A stretch of DNA of 64,000 nucleotides from Humulus lupulus (taxonomy: Eukaryota > Streptophyta > Magnoliopsida > Rosales > Cannabaceae): NCBI RefSeq assembly GCF_963169125.1, contig NC_084794.1:224499409-224563408 (forward strand). The letters are read 5' to 3'. Positions 1 to 10,756 of this stretch are shown here, one piece after another. Every line of letters starts with the position of its first letter. Positions within the stretch are counted from its first letter, which is position 1. The notes under the pieces were generated by a model, which worked only from the letters and a program-made list of their open reading frames with translations, ran no database searches and was not told the DNA's origin. A program made the position numbers and the translations under genes.

Positions 1-2
1 TT

Positions 3-1031
3 CATTACGCCGAGGCTGCCAAGCACTTTGAGAAGCTTAAAAATAAAAAGTTTTGGCCTGAACGGGGGTTTTTGCCTGCTGCCTTTGAGTTGCCAGCCTA
101 CATCACAGCAGTTATCGAGAAGCACCGGTGGGCCAGGTTCTGTTTGAAGCCCAAGCGGGCGTGTGTGCCCCTTGTGCGTGAGTTCTATGCCAACTTGGTG
201 AACGACGCCAGCCCTGAAGTATTAGTCCGTGGTACCTCTGTGTCCTTCTCAGCAGAGGTTATTAATGAATTTTATGGGTTGCCTATTTATATCGATGCTG
301 ACTTCCAGGAATTAGTTGTTGCCCCCACGGCAGAGCACTTTGAGGAGGCACTCCGTACAGTGGCAATTCCTACTGCCTCGTGGACTGTGTCCGCCACTGG
401 TCGTCGTACCTTATCCTATGCTGTCGTGACTCCTGAAGCCAGTACATGGCTGGCCTTTATCAAATGGGCACTGCAACCAATCACCCATGATACGACAGTA
501 AATCAAGACCGCGTACTGCTACTTTATTGTATTATGGCCGACAAAACTATCGATGTTGGGCAGATAATTACGCAAGAAATCTTCAGCTGTGCCAAAAAAA
601 ATTCTGGGCGTTTGTTCTTTCCTGCGCTGATTACGCAGCTATATTTGAAGGCTGGCGTCACTATCAGCCCTTCGGAGGAATTGTTGCAAGGGCGTGTCGA
701 CAATGACTTGGTCTCCATTCACCGCGTGCAAGGCCATGGTGCTAAATCAGATCGTGGCAAAGCACCTGTGACTGATGAAGTGTTGCCTACCTCCACTAAC
801 GCCATGATGTTGTCTATGATCCTGAGTCATGTGGCATACAATGAGCAGCAGCAGATTGAGTATTTTAAGTATGCAAAGAAGAGGGATGCTGCCTTGATTA
901 AGTCTCTTCAGCGGAACTTCGCCAGGCCCACAGCGCCTTTCCCTGAGTTTCCTGATGCCATCTTGAAGGAATGGACCATCCCGCTGCCGCCAGACGACCC
1001 TACTCCTTCGGAGGACACTTCCGAGGAATAG
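3..1031 (+). CDS. Transposase_32-like ORF of an Athila-type Ty3 element (5' partial)
   Basis: The frame is open from the left edge and ends with TAG at 1029-1031, so the start lies outside the window. The translation has the features of the plant transposon protein domain known as Transposase_32 (PF20167): a segment near REFYANL, then VIINEFYGLP-like text, a W-rich middle (WLAFIKWALQPITHD) and a block with LLLYCIMADKTIDVGQII. Known copies occupy the env-like position downstream of pol in Athila-type Ty3/gypsy elements. Here it is followed by a polypurine tract and LTR, which fits that position. The C-terminal quarter is hydrophilic and ends in an acidic tail. No stop or frameshift is visible in 343 codons, unlike the other retroelement genes here. 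The function is unknown; env-like is only a positional name. The family call is from memory of sequence style. Confidence 0.7.
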   Translation, partial: HYAEAAKHFEKLKNKKFWPERGFLPAAFELPAYITAVIEKHRWARFCLKPKRACVPLVREFYANLVNDASPEVLVRGTSVSFSAEVINEFYGLPIYIDADFQELVVAPTAEHFEEALRTVAIPTASWTVSATGRRTLSYAVVTPEASTWLAFIKWALQPITHDTTVNQDRVLLLYCIMADKTIDVGQIITQEIFSCAKKNSGRLFFPALITQLYLKAGVTISPSEELLQGRVDNDLVSIHRVQGHGAKSDRGKAPVTDEVLPTSTNAMMLSMILSHVAYNEQQQIEYFKYAKKRDAALIKSLQRNFARPTAPFPEFPDAILKEWTIPLPPDDPTPSEDTSEE

Positions 1032-1807
1032 GCGGAGGGAGTTTCTTGTCTTAACTTGTTTAATTTTTATTTTATTCAGTACTTTTATATTGTTGCTATT
1101 TTGTACTTTTGACTTCATTGTTGTCATGTTTGTTGATATTTTGATTTAGACTCGATGTATATTTTGTCTTATGTTTGTGTTGTTCTGAGGATATATTTTG
1201 TCTTGTTAATATTAATTAGGGGGCTCGATGACGAATTGCATAATATGACCATATATTCCCCTTAGGTTGAAGCTGAATGTCTATCTTACTTTCGTTTTAA
1301 ATTATATCCTTTTGGTGTGAGTGTTGCTTGCCACTGCTTGATGACTCTGTTTCTCTCTTTAGCATGTGCATAGATTGACTAAGCAGTTTTGAGAACCTAG
1401 TGAAAGTTAGGTCCTTGTGAAAGCTTAAGTTTCTAGAATTACTTAGTGATTTTCCTTGAGGCGAAATCCTAGACAATACCACACCGATGACATGATTTAG
1501 GCCATCTTTGGACCGTTTGAGCCTTTGCAGCCTACCTTGTATGCATTTTTATCCCTAGTCACCCTATTGAGCTTAAGTGTCATTTTTCTTTCTTAGCCAC
1601 TCATTAGCCTAGATTTACATATATATATTCACATCTTTTCACCACACCCTTTTAGCACCTTGATCTTTATAGGATTTATTTGTTGTGCATTTTGGGGGTT
1701 GTGATGAGTTGAGTGTGAGCAGGAAACTTGGGTGAGCGTTTTCCTTTTCTTATTTTGCTTGTTTTCACCATTGGGGACAATGTTGATTTTAAGTTTGGGG
1801 GGGAGAG
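1032..1807 (+). other. 3' untranslated part of the Athila-like element with polypurine tract
   Basis: About 0.77 kb of noncoding, T-rich sequence lies between the ORF and the LTR. It ends in the phrase ACCATTGGGGACAATG followed by AAGTTTGGGGGGGAGAG at 1791-1807. A run of G/A directly before a TG-starting LTR is the expected priming site for plus-strand DNA synthesis, and this wording is typical of Athila-group elements. I see no gene in the stretch. Confidence 0.65.
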
Positions 1808-4184
1808 TGTGTTCTCAATCTTCTTGTAATCTTGCCATTTAGTTGTTTATTTTTATAAAAAAAAATAAAAAATAAAAAATATATATATATAGAAAAAAAG
1901 AAGAGAGAAATTAAGAAGTACACTCCCTTGCATCAAAGCTTCTAAAAAAAAAAAATATCAGAAATCAAAGGAAAAGAAAAGAAAAAAAGAGAAGTATGTA
2001 TGTTTGTAAATAAGTTTGGGGTGTACTTTTCAAAAAAAAAAGGAAAAAGGTGTTTGAGTTATTGTCTTATTATGTTAGTAATAAAGGCTAGTGGCAAGAT
2101 TTATATTGTGTTGTGGGGTTTTCTTGGGGGAAACTAATGTGTGCATTTATGTATTTAGGTCCTAGAAAGATTGAGGTGTTTAGGGTGATTTGAGCCAAAA
2201 ATTTATCTCTCTTATCCTACTTTTACCCTAGCCTATCATTACAAGCTTGATAAAGTCCTATTGATCTTTGGTGTGGTGTTTGTCTACATTAGTGGAGAGG
2301 GAATCACTAAGTAACTTATGGAGACATTATTTAAGCTTGAGGACCAAGGTCTAGCTTGATTTTTGGTGATTGAAATTGTTTAGGAAAAGCTATGCATGCA
2401 CTAAAGGGTGAAGCACTTGATTCATATTTTTGGCAGCAACATTAATACTTGAAGGATTTGATTTAAAACTTGTGTAAGATTGAAATTCAGCTTCCCATTT
2501 TCAAACCAACATTCCTGAGAGCTTTTACCCTTTTTAATCATTAGCTAGGCAAAGTATATCCTCTGTGTTGTTTGTTTATTTAGTTGTTCTGTTCAGTCTT
2601 TTCATTTGTTGTTATTGTGTGTCGTGCATCATCTTTTGAGATTCATCACTCGAGGGTGAGTAATGTCTTAAGTTTCGGGGTGTGATAACTCTTGAATAAA
2701 GAGTTATTTGTCATACTTTTAAGCCTATGATAAACAAAAAAAGAATCAGCTGAGTGATACTTTTTAATGGTTTCATCTCATTTTATTATCCATTTTTTGG
2801 TCTTATCTTATCCTTTAATCTTTTTTGAAATATCTGAACATTTAATAGCACTTAGAGAGTTTTTACATGGTGCTCTCTGAAGAAAGCAAGAAAAGCAAAC
2901 AGATTTTTATTAGGTGTTGCTTGTGATAAAATATAGGGATTGTTGAAGATAGGAGCTTTTGCTGCAGCATTTTTTTAGCAAAAGAAGGAGGAATCAGTAG
3001 CTCAAAAAGGAGGTCATGTGGCATCATTTATCCAGCTGTAAAGGAGTCTGACGTGGCAGTGTGGAAAAAGATATTAAATCAGTAGTTATTTTAGTAAGTG
3101 GGCCACGTGTGAGAGAAAGAAGGAGGGGAAAATAGAGAAATTAAAAGAAGGAAAAAGGAGAGGGTTGTACCCTAGCTAATTAAGGAAGGAGTAGCCTCCA
3201 TTTTTGACAAGACTTGAGCCAGAAGGTTACTGTAGAAAACCAAAGAGAATATCAGATAAAAAAATGCCAGGAAGAAATAGAAGAGAGGTTCAAGAAAGAA
3301 GGAGTCCAACCAAAGAAACTAAAGCATCATTTTGGATTTGTTTTTCTCTTCTTTCTAAACTCTATTGTATTAATTTCTGAGTTGGATTTTATCTGAATAT
3401 TATGGGCTGTTTTGATTATGAATTAATGTATATGAAATCAGCCATGAACTAATTTCTTGGTGGCTTGAATTATTGATGAACCCTATGTTATTATCTATCC
3501 ATTTCTTGCACTTTATTTTAGTAAAATCTCCCTTGATCATTCAAGTGTGCTTAAATTGATTTCTTGTTGTTGTTTGGCCAGCAATGGCAAGTTATTTTAA
3601 TTATATTTAATGCTGGAAAGGTTGAATGTAATTGGAAAAGCTTGAATGACACAAGTCATAATCTAGGTTAGGTTATGTGAGTAATTAATATAGGGATATG
3701 TTAATTACCTTGTGTAACATATGAGAAGTGAAATGTGATTGCATTCTTAAATCTGATTTTTGCATAGGAATATGTTTAATTAGGTAGAAGAATTAAGGTC
3801 ATAAGATTTGGGAAAGTTTTATGCGTGTTAAATGAACTTTTTGTTATCCTGGGAGTTTTGCTAGAAAAATGCTGCAGCAATAAGTTCGCAATGTGTTCAG
3901 GAAAAATAATATAGGGGGATTCAATGATTCAAGTCCATTTTAAAATTTATATATTTCTCTCAAGGTTCTTGTTCAGTTTACTTTGAGTAATTTTACTTTA
4001 TTGGGTTAAATTGGAAAATCAAAGACATTCAAATTGTTCACTAGTGTAATTGTTTAGTAATTAATTTTTGCATTGAGTTTTAATTTGCAATCCCTGTGGA
4101 GACGATCTTGAATACTTACTACTTTATTACTTGTTTTGTGACTGTGTACACTTGCACATTTTAATTGAATCAATTTTCACAACA
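1808..4184 (+). repeat. 3' LTR of the Athila-like element
   Basis: The LTR begins TGTGTT at 1808, immediately after the polypurine tract, and is placed to end ...TTTTCACAACA at 4184, giving about 2.4 kb. The last 100 bp contain AATCCCTGTGGAGACGATC and a CTTGCACATT-type tail, common near the ends of Athila-type LTRs. A second AAGTTTGGGG tract occurs internally at 2010-2020. The partner 5' LTR lies left of the window, so neither the boundary nor the target duplication can be confirmed. Short ORFs inside (for example near 3214) have no recognisable product. Confidence 0.55.
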
Positions 4185-4566
4185 CTAGGACTTGAGATGA
4201 TGATAAGTTATATGTGATAATTCAAAAAAGTAAGATTAATACAAAATATTAATTTTGAAGTGAGTATAAGATATGAATAGATTAAATACCATATTTTGCT
4301 TGATTAAGTTTGCCTTAGAAAGAATCAATTTTCGGTATTCCTAGATCAATTGCTCTTAGTTGTGATGTATGCACATTAATTCCTATAGAAATAATTTTAG
4401 AACTTCTTATGGTAAACTTTCTTGTATTAAGAGCCTAATACTTGATATATATATATATATATCATTTCAGGTTTGCTAAGTCTATGATATTTACTTCTAC
4501 TAAGAATGTGTTACTTTCTCTCTTTTTCAAATTACTGAATCTCAATATTTGTTTTCTTATATCCTA

Positions 4567-4702
4567 GACATCTACGTACTTTGATGAGGCCCATAGTATT
4601 GGAGCAGTAGGGAAGTCTAGAAGATGTGTTTGTGAGCTCTTGGGTGTGGATCTTAATGATGTAGATGTCATGATGAGAATTTTTGCAAAATCATTAGATT
4701 GA
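4567..4702 (+). pseudogene. LCB2: Captured fragment of serine palmitoyltransferase subunit 2 (LCB2)
   Basis: Reading from ACG TAC TTT GAT at about 4573 gives [19 protein letters not shown], then [14 protein letters not shown]. This matches the region of LCB2 just before the PLP-binding lysine (DEAHSIG and ELLGVDP..DVDIMMGTFTKS in the family). Downstream the expected glycine-rich and lysine segment is degraded to RIFAKSLD followed by a stop. LCB2 with LCB1 makes 3-ketosphinganine in the ER. This copy is one partial exon in a CACTA-like element, so it is a transposon-captured pseudogene, not a working enzyme. An upstream AG (ATCCTAG at 4561-4567) may be the original splice acceptor. Confidence 0.75.
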
Positions 4703-4939
4703 TTAAATTTCCTAGTTTTGTATTATAAATGTGATAAGATTGAATGTTCATCTTTGTTCCTAATTTTTTTTTTTTTTAGATTTGTAACTATCTCATGGAA
4801 TGTATAAGTTTTGTTATTTTGTTGTATTTTCTTTTGAAAATTTTAGAAATCTAACATATATAATATATTTAGGACTCTCAAAGGGATATATTATTTTTTT
4901 AAATCAAAATGAAAATTTTAGCAGCCCTCTTTTTTAAAA

Positions 4940-5280
4940 AAAATTTATTTTTAAGGGCATGCAAAATGAGTCCTAAAATCTTAATTTAAAGACACTCAAC
5001 GGGATATTTTAGGACTAGCCTTGTGAGTCCTAAAAAATTACTTAAAGGTACTCAACTCGATTTTTTAGGACTCGCAATGTGAGTCCTAAAAACTTACTTA
5101 AAGGCACTCAACGAGAGTTTTTAGGACTCTCAACACGAGTCCTAAAATCATTTTTTTAGGACTTGCAACGCAAGTCCTAAAAAATTTCAGTTTTTAAGAC
5201 TCTCAAATAGAGGACTCGCACTCTGCGAGTCCTAAAAACTTTTTTAGGACTCGTAATGCTAGTCCTAAAATGTCTGTTTT
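4940..5280. repeat. Subterminal repeats of CACTA-like element (AGGACT/AGTCCT)
   Basis: About six imperfect copies of a 30-57 bp motif alternate GAGTCCTAAAA and TTTTAGGACTCGCAA, often as facing pairs able to form hairpins, separated by ACTTAAAGGCACTCAACG-type spacers. Such arrays next to the terminal inverted repeat are the usual transposase-binding regions of CACTA elements. Confidence 0.6.
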
Positions 5281-5287
5281 GTAGTAG

Positions 5288-5755
5288 TGGATGAATCATC
5301 TGATATAACACGCTTTGTACATTTAAAGATATTTATTGTTGTAACGTCCCGAAATTAAAGGGATATTAACAAGTTTGTTATCTGTTTTCCTGGTCTTCAG
5401 GGGAAGTTTCCTTGTATATAGGAGTTACAATATTTAATATCATTATTTCAATTAATAAGCAGGAGTATCTTCCCGAAATATGTGGGAATGAACTTTGAAA
5501 ACTGTCTATAAATAGAGAGGTTATGAACACTTGTAGATGAGGGATTTTTTGCTATCTTGAGAGAAACTCTGGAGAATTCATCTCTGCAGGATTTCCAGAA
5601 AACTCCAAGTCTTAATAAAATTGACTCGTGGACTAGGCAGAGTTAACTGCTGAACCACGTAAAACTCTTGTTGTTCTACCATATTATTTATCTGTGCCAT
5701 AGTTCCTATTGTTTAATTGCTCTACATTTTAGGTTGACGAAAAACGGCGTCAATA
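5288..5755 (+). repeat. 5' LTR of Tat element D
   Basis: It matches 17041-17483 along nearly its whole length, from GATGAATCAT at the left to TTGACGAAAAACGGCGTCAA at the right. It contains about 25 extra bases near 5301-5325 that are absent from the 3' copy. A TATA box (TATAAATA) lies at 5507-5514 and an AATAAA at 5614-5619, marking the likely U3/R/U5 layout. The end reads CAATA where the 3' copy reads CAACA, suggesting a C-to-T change of the terminal CA. The first TG coincides with the last TG of the neighbouring CACTA end. Confidence 0.8.
5507..5514 (+). promoter_or_regulatory. TATA box of element D 5' LTR
   Basis: TATAAATA followed by GAGAGG is present in both LTRs (also 17235-17242), 240-250 bp upstream of each LTR end. 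It is the best candidate for the retroelement core promoter. Confidence 0.55.
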
Positions 5756-5777
5756 GTTTGGTGCTTTCAGTGAGAGC
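5756..5777 (+). other. Primer binding site of element D
   Basis: The stretch GTTTGGTGCTTTCAGTGAGA directly follows the 5' LTR end, where minus-strand priming by a host tRNA occurs. The wording TTTGGTGCTTTCA.TGAGAGC recurs at this place in Tat-type plant elements. I could not assign the tRNA with certainty. Confidence 0.6.
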
Positions 5778-5804
5778 CTTAAGCAGTACAATCCCTTATT
5801 AGCT

Positions 5805-7104
5805 ATGGGTGCAAATGATCAGAATATTCCTGAAGAAAACTATCCACGCCACCTTGGGGAAGCAGCCGATGACGAATCCAGAACCAAAAGAGAGAAGTAA
5901 GTCCTCCGATTCTCGAGGACCTCCGGCACCTCCGGCTCCCAGGGACGACGAGGAAATGTATTATAATCCTGAGCGGTATGTCCCCATTGTGGAACTCAAA
6001 AACTGACAGTTAAGAAACAATTGGTTGAGGCCAAGAAGTGAAGAGGAGCTGGCTAGATTAGTTATGGAAGCGCAGGCGGCTCAGCCCCAACCTCCACCTG
6101 AGGTCCAAGCCCCACCTCCGCGGGATGTTCATGTTCCTCCCCGCAGGCCTCGTGGGTGACCTCGCAAAAACACTGCCACAAGAAGAACGGAGCAACCTCC
6201 ACCACCAGCAAAACAGCCTGCTCCTTCAAGGCCTCGAAGAAACACCTGGGATAGAGCTCCGATTAACTCAACTGCAGAGTTACCAGTTGAAACTGGGAAT
6301 AACCGACCCCCTACAGAGGCTCGGACTCAGAATCCTGGTAACACGCAGAATATTACCAAGCCGGCACAGGCAAACTCGAAACCATCCAGACCCCGAAATG
6401 GGTGGCAGCCACCATCACCCATACAGTTCCCTCCATCGCCAATAAGGTATCCCTCACCGCCTCGAAGAAACACACAACCGACTCAGGGTGATAGGGAAAG
6501 GCGGGTTGGACGGAAGCAGGGAAATGGAGAAGCTGCTAGAGAACGGAGAGGCGCCCAGCCTACGAGAAGCCAAATGTCTTGATCTCGTACTGTAGAGACG
6601 AGGCAGCCTAAAAGGAGTCCATCTCAAAACAATCATGCGACGAGCCTCGCCAGCGACGAATCAGGGGACACCGGATCAGTCAGTATGTATGATCAAGGAT
6701 GCAGAAATACTGGGAACCAAAGGAACCACCCTGACTTGCGAGAACACCTAAATCAAAATCGTGGTACTGGTAATCCCTCGAACCCAGACCTGAGAGATCA
6801 CCTAAATAGACACAAGGATCCCATGTGAAGGCGCGAGCCTGGAATTGTGATCAACGATAACCAATTTCAGGCGAGACCCCCTGTGGATCCAGTTCAGGAA
6901 AGAATTGATCAACTGGAAAGAGCATTTAGGCTCTTATAAAATGAGTGAGGTCGGAATCAAGACGAAGATTCTGATGAGGAGCTCGAACCATTTGCTCCCC
7001 GCATTTCCAACACTCCGTTTCCTCAAGGGTTTCGGATTCCCCATGTCCCACCTTTTGAAGGAAAATCTGACCTGTACAGTCATTTAAGTACATTTAACAC
7101 TATA
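5805..7104 (+). pseudogene. N-terminal gag region of element D, broken by stops
   Basis: An ATG at 5805 lies 28 bases after the PBS, but the frame used downstream (codons in register with 7105) is open from 5809 with stops at 6004, 6157, 6580, 6826 and 6937. Between stops the text is rich in proline, arginine and glutamine (blocks such as PPRRP, QPPPPAKQPAPSRPRR), a low-complexity gag N-terminus common in Tat elements. At least three stops read TGA where CGA (Arg) would fit the context, pointing to C-to-T decay. Two or more near-identical DLR.HLN motifs occur around 6735 and 6790. Not functional. Confidence 0.65.
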
Positions 7105-8856
7105 ATGAGAGCAAGTAATGTGGGTTACGAGCTCAGATGCATGCTGTTTCCAGCATCGCTTACAGGAGTAGCGAAAAACTGGTTCGAAAAATATAAGAGG
7201 CATTCAATCACTTCTTGGGATCAGTTGTCAAAAGATTTCAAGAAGCAATTTCGAGCCATGATCAGGATAAGGCCTGAGGTATCGGCCCTGGCCAATGTCT
7301 GGCAACAACCAAATGAAACGCTGAAAAGCTACCTTACAAGATTCAATCTAGAAGTTGTCCGAGCTCGGGATGTAGACGAAAGCGGTCATTTAATGGTCGT
7401 CCGAGCTGGGGTAATGCTGGGAAGTCCCCTCTGGGAAGATATGCAGAGGAAGCCTGTGAGGTCAATAACCGAGTTTAATAGGCGAGCTCAGAGGTTTGTC
7501 AATGTAGAAGAGGTGAGGTTAACACTGAATATGACCTCTCAGCCAATAAATACAATGACAAACATAAACTCAGCCTCGAAACCCCCTGCAGAAAACCCTT
7601 CCAAAAGGAAGAATAATGAAGGAAGTAAACCCAAGGCGAAAGGGGGAAAGAAGAAGAAAGGGGAAAGGTATTTCTCCGTGTACAAGGTGTACACCGGGCT
7701 CAACGAGTCTTGGGAGAATATTTACCTGGCTAATGAAAACCAGGTCCCTTTCATGCGTCCAGACCCCATGAGAAACCAAAAGTCCAAGAGAGACTGCAGT
7801 AAATACTGTCGATTTCACAGAGATACTGGACACACTACTGATGAGTGCAGGAAATTGAAGGACGAGATCGAAGGTCTGATCTCGAGAGGATACTTCACAC
7901 AGTATGTCAGGAACCAGAACAATAATCAGGCTTCTACCAGCCAGAGGACAACTGCACTACTGCCTGCCCAAAACAACAATTCCCGGGCTAGGGAAGAAGA
8001 GAGACCCCCTCCGATTGATGGAGAAGATGTGGTAACCATCTCGGGCGGGCCTCACCTCGCAGGATCGGGCAAGAATGCCCAAAAGCGATACGTGAACGAG
8101 CTAAAAACTGGGGACAGGTCCCCTTATGAACCCGAACCCAGAGCTCCAAAGTACCAAAAGGTTGAATATCAGCCTATAACCTTTACTGAGGACGATGCGT
8201 CCCATGTCCAATTTCTTCACAACGACCCACTGGTCATCACTCTCCAGCTCGCGAACAAGAGGGTTCACCGAGTTCTCATTGACAATGGGAGCTCAATGAA
8301 CATTCTCTATAAGGCCACCTTAGAAAAGATGGGACTCACACTTTGTGACCTAAAAGCTTGTGCAACGACGCTATATGGTTTTTCAGGAGAAGGGGTTGCC
8401 TGTATGGGGTCCATTGAACTCCGTGTGACCTTGGGAGACTACCCTGTCTCAACAACCAAGATGATGGAGTTCGTAGTAGTGGACCTGCCATCGGCCTACA
8501 ACGTGCTGCTCGGGAGACCTGCCCTAGTAGGGCTAGGGGCAGTCTTGTCTGTAAGGCATTTGGCCATCAAGTTCCCAACTTCTAGTGGCATCGGGACACT
8601 AAAGGGAGACCAGTTAGCCGGAAGGGAATGCTATAACATTTTCATAAGAGGAAAGAAGCAGACAAGCGCACAAGCGCTCGTCGTTATTCAGAATAAGGAT
8701 GGGACATTCTTGGAGATAGATGAAGAAATCGATCCAAGAGTAGAGGAAAGAGTTGATCTCGAACCATTGGGAGAGCTCGAAGAAATCAGGCTCGAAGAAG
8801 CAGACCCCCCGAAAATAGTAAAGGTCGGGAAAAACCTCCCTAAAGAAACCAAATAG
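7105..8856 (+). CDS. Gag core and aspartic protease of Tat element D (open segment)
   Basis: 583 codons without a stop. Residues 1-150 form a retrotransposon gag (capsid) domain with AKNWFEKYKRHSITSWDQL, the usual W-F pattern, and LKSYLTRFN. Around residues 230-260 a zinc-binding-like motif C-x2-YCRFH...H-x4-C is visible. Residues 370-500 are a retropepsin-type protease with VLIDNGSSMNIL as the active-site segment and LLGRPAL near its end; the second active-site residue is N where T or G is usual. The C-terminus is acidic. The first ATG is probably not the real start, because the gag frame continues upstream through stops. A stop at 8854-8856 separates it from RT. Capsid formation and polyprotein cleavage are the family roles. 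Confidence 0.8.
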   Translation: MRASNVGYELRCMLFPASLTGVAKNWFEKYKRHSITSWDQLSKDFKKQFRAMIRIRPEVSALANVWQQPNETLKSYLTRFNLEVVRARDVDESGHLMVVRAGVMLGSPLWEDMQRKPVRSITEFNRRAQRFVNVEEVRLTLNMTSQPINTMTNINSASKPPAENPSKRKNNEGSKPKAKGGKKKKGERYFSVYKVYTGLNESWENIYLANENQVPFMRPDPMRNQKSKRDCSKYCRFHRDTGHTTDECRKLKDEIEGLISRGYFTQYVRNQNNNQASTSQRTTALLPAQNNNSRAREEERPPPIDGEDVVTISGGPHLAGSGKNAQKRYVNELKTGDRSPYEPEPRAPKYQKVEYQPITFTEDDASHVQFLHNDPLVITLQLANKRVHRVLIDNGSSMNILYKATLEKMGLTLCDLKACATTLYGFSGEGVACMGSIELRVTLGDYPVSTTKMMEFVVVDLPSAYNVLLGRPALVGLGAVLSVRHLAIKFPTSSGIGTLKGDQLAGRECYNIFIRGKKQTSAQALVVIQNKDGTFLEIDEEIDPRVEERVDLEPLGELEEIRLEEADPPKIVKVGKNLPKETK

Positions 8857-9838
8857 AAATTAATTTGCTTTTTGAAGAAGAACCAGGATGTCTTCGCATG
8901 GTCACATTCGGACATGATAGGGATAAGTCCAAATGTGGTGAGCCAAGCGTTAAATCTCGACAAAAGCTTCCCGCCGAAGCAGCAAAAGCAAAGACTACTG
9001 GATGACGATAGGAAGAAGGCCCTTAAAGAGGAAGTCCACAAGTTAAAAGTAAACTGATTCATCAGGGATGCTTTTTACCCCGATTGGGTAGCCAACCCGG
9101 TACTAGTCCCGAAGCCTAACAGGACATGGCAGACCTGTATTGACTACTCGGACCTCGACGAGGCCTGTCCTAAGGACTGCTTCCCTTTACCACAGATCGA
9201 CCAGCTCGTGGATGCCATGGCAGGGCATGGACTCATGTCGTTCATGGATGCCTATTCTGGATATAACCATATTGCCATGCATTCCCTTGACCAAGAGCAT
9301 ACGAATTTCATAACAGACAAAGGGTTGTATTGTTATAACGTCATGCCATTCGGACTCAAAAATGCTGGAGCCACTTACCAGCGACTTGTGAACATGATGT
9401 TCTCTGAACATATAGGTAATAACATGGAAGTTTATGTTGACGATATGTTAGTTAAATCTCAACTTAACAATAACCATGTGGATGACCTCGAAGAATGCTT
9501 CGCCGTGTTACAGAGATATAACGAGAAACTTAACCCTCAGAAGTGCTCTTTCAAAGTATGTTTAGGAAAATTCCTGGGCTTCATTGTAAATGCTCGGGGA
9601 ATAGAAGCTAATCCAGAAAAAATCCAGGCTCTGATTGATATGCCCTCACCTCGGAAGCATAAAGATGTCCAAAGTTTGACTAGCAGGATGGCGGCGCTAA
9701 GTAGGTTTATCTCGAAATCTACGGACAGGTGTCTTCCATTTTTCAACCTTTTGAGGGGAGGCAAGAAATTCGAATGGACGGAGAAATGCGAGTTAGCTTT
9801 TCAAGAACTGAAGAAACACCTCGCAAAACCCCCCCATC
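8857..9838 (+). pseudogene. Reverse transcriptase domain of Tat element D
   Basis: Same frame as gag. It contains FAWSHSDMIGISP, WVANPVLVPKPN, CIDYSDLDEACPKDCFPLP, then MPFGLKNAGATYQRL and the catalytic YVDD at 9432-9443, followed by FLGF and the thumb/connection segment to 9838. One stop at 9055-9057 interrupts the fingers region just before FIRDAFYPDW. A frameshift near 9838 moves the next domain to frame 2. The catalytic box is intact but the polyprotein is not. Confidence 0.8.
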
Positions 9839-10660
9839 TTGTCAAAACACATTACTGGAGAAGTTCTGTACCTGTACCTTGCCACGACCGAGCACGCCAT
9901 AAGCGTGGTACTCGTGCGGGAAGAAGAAAAAGTGCAAAGACCAGTATATTATGTCAGTAAAAGGTTACTGGGGGGTATAATTGAGATATCCCTTAATGGA
10001 GAAGTTAGCTCTCAGCCTAATTCACTAATCTCGAAAGCTTTGACCCTATTTTCAAGGGCACCCCATCCATGTGCTTACCGATCAACCACTAAGACAAGTC
10101 CTATCCAAGCCAGAAGCCTCAGGCGACTGCTCAAATGGGGCGTTGAACTCGGACAATTCGAGATCACTTATTACCCAAGGACGACCATAAGAGGACAGGC
10201 CTTGTCAAACTTCATAGTAGAGTGCACTAGCATGGCCAACGACAAAGTTATAACCCCAGCCCGCGAGCTGTGGGAACTTTATGTTGACGGGTCTTCTAAT
10301 GAAAATAGATCGGGAGCAGGAGTAATTATGATCACCCCTGTAGGAAGCCGATTTCACTCTGCCTTAAGATTTGACTTCGACGAGTCGAATAAAGAGGCCG
10401 AGTACGAGGCTCTACTGGCAGGACTCCGCATAGCCAAGGAGCTCAAAGCCAAAGCCATACATTGCTATAGCGACTCCTAGCTAGTGGTTAATCAAATTTT
10501 GGGAGAGTACCAGGCTCGTGGTACGAGAATGGTGGCATATTTAGAAAAGGAAAAATTGGCACTGGAGCATTTCGAGTTCTATGCAATAGAACAGGTCCCC
10601 CGAGAACAGAACTCGAACGTGGACGCCTTAGCCAGGCTTGCTACCTCTATCTAGAATAAC
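9839..10660 (+). pseudogene. Two successive RNase H regions of Tat element D
   Basis: In frame 2, after the frameshift, the first part (YLYLATTEHAISVVLVREE...PVYYVSKRL) is the usual Ty3 RNase H, followed by FEITYYPRTTIRGQALSNFI. A second domain starts at WELYVDGSSNENRSGAGVIM with the plant or archaeal-type signature DGSS..N..GAG, EAEYEALLAGL and YSDS, then a TAG at 10478-10480, then LVVNQILGEYQA and VPREQNSNVDALARLAT to about 10655. Dual RNase H domains are a known mark of Tat-lineage elements. The stop replaces a glutamine-like codon (CAG to TAG). Confidence 0.75.
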
Positions 10661-10756
10661 GAACTGAATGTCGTGCCAATCGAACATCTCGCGACGCCCA
10701 GTATAGACGAGCCAGAACAGGAGGATGTGTGTCTGGTCAATTCCGAGCCAACCTAG

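Larger units (their letters stand above)
4185..5289 (+). mobile_element. Right part of a CACTA-like element carrying a host-gene fragment
   Basis: The sequence ends at 5277-5289 with GTTTTGTAGTAGTG-type text, the reverse complement of the plant CACTA start CACTACTACAAAA. Before it, from about 4940, is a subterminal array of alternating direct and inverted AGGACTCGC / GCGAGTCCT motifs, usual inside CACTA ends. The left terminus is absent, probably because the Athila-like element inserted into this transposon and the rest lies outside the window. An exon-like fragment of a serine palmitoyltransferase gene sits inside. The remaining 4185-4560 and 4703-4940 are AT-rich with nothing recognised. 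Confidence 0.6.

Noticed and set aside
747..1127. Minus-strand ORF opposite the Transposase_32-like gene
   Set aside because: Shadow of the plus-strand ORF; no recognisable motif.
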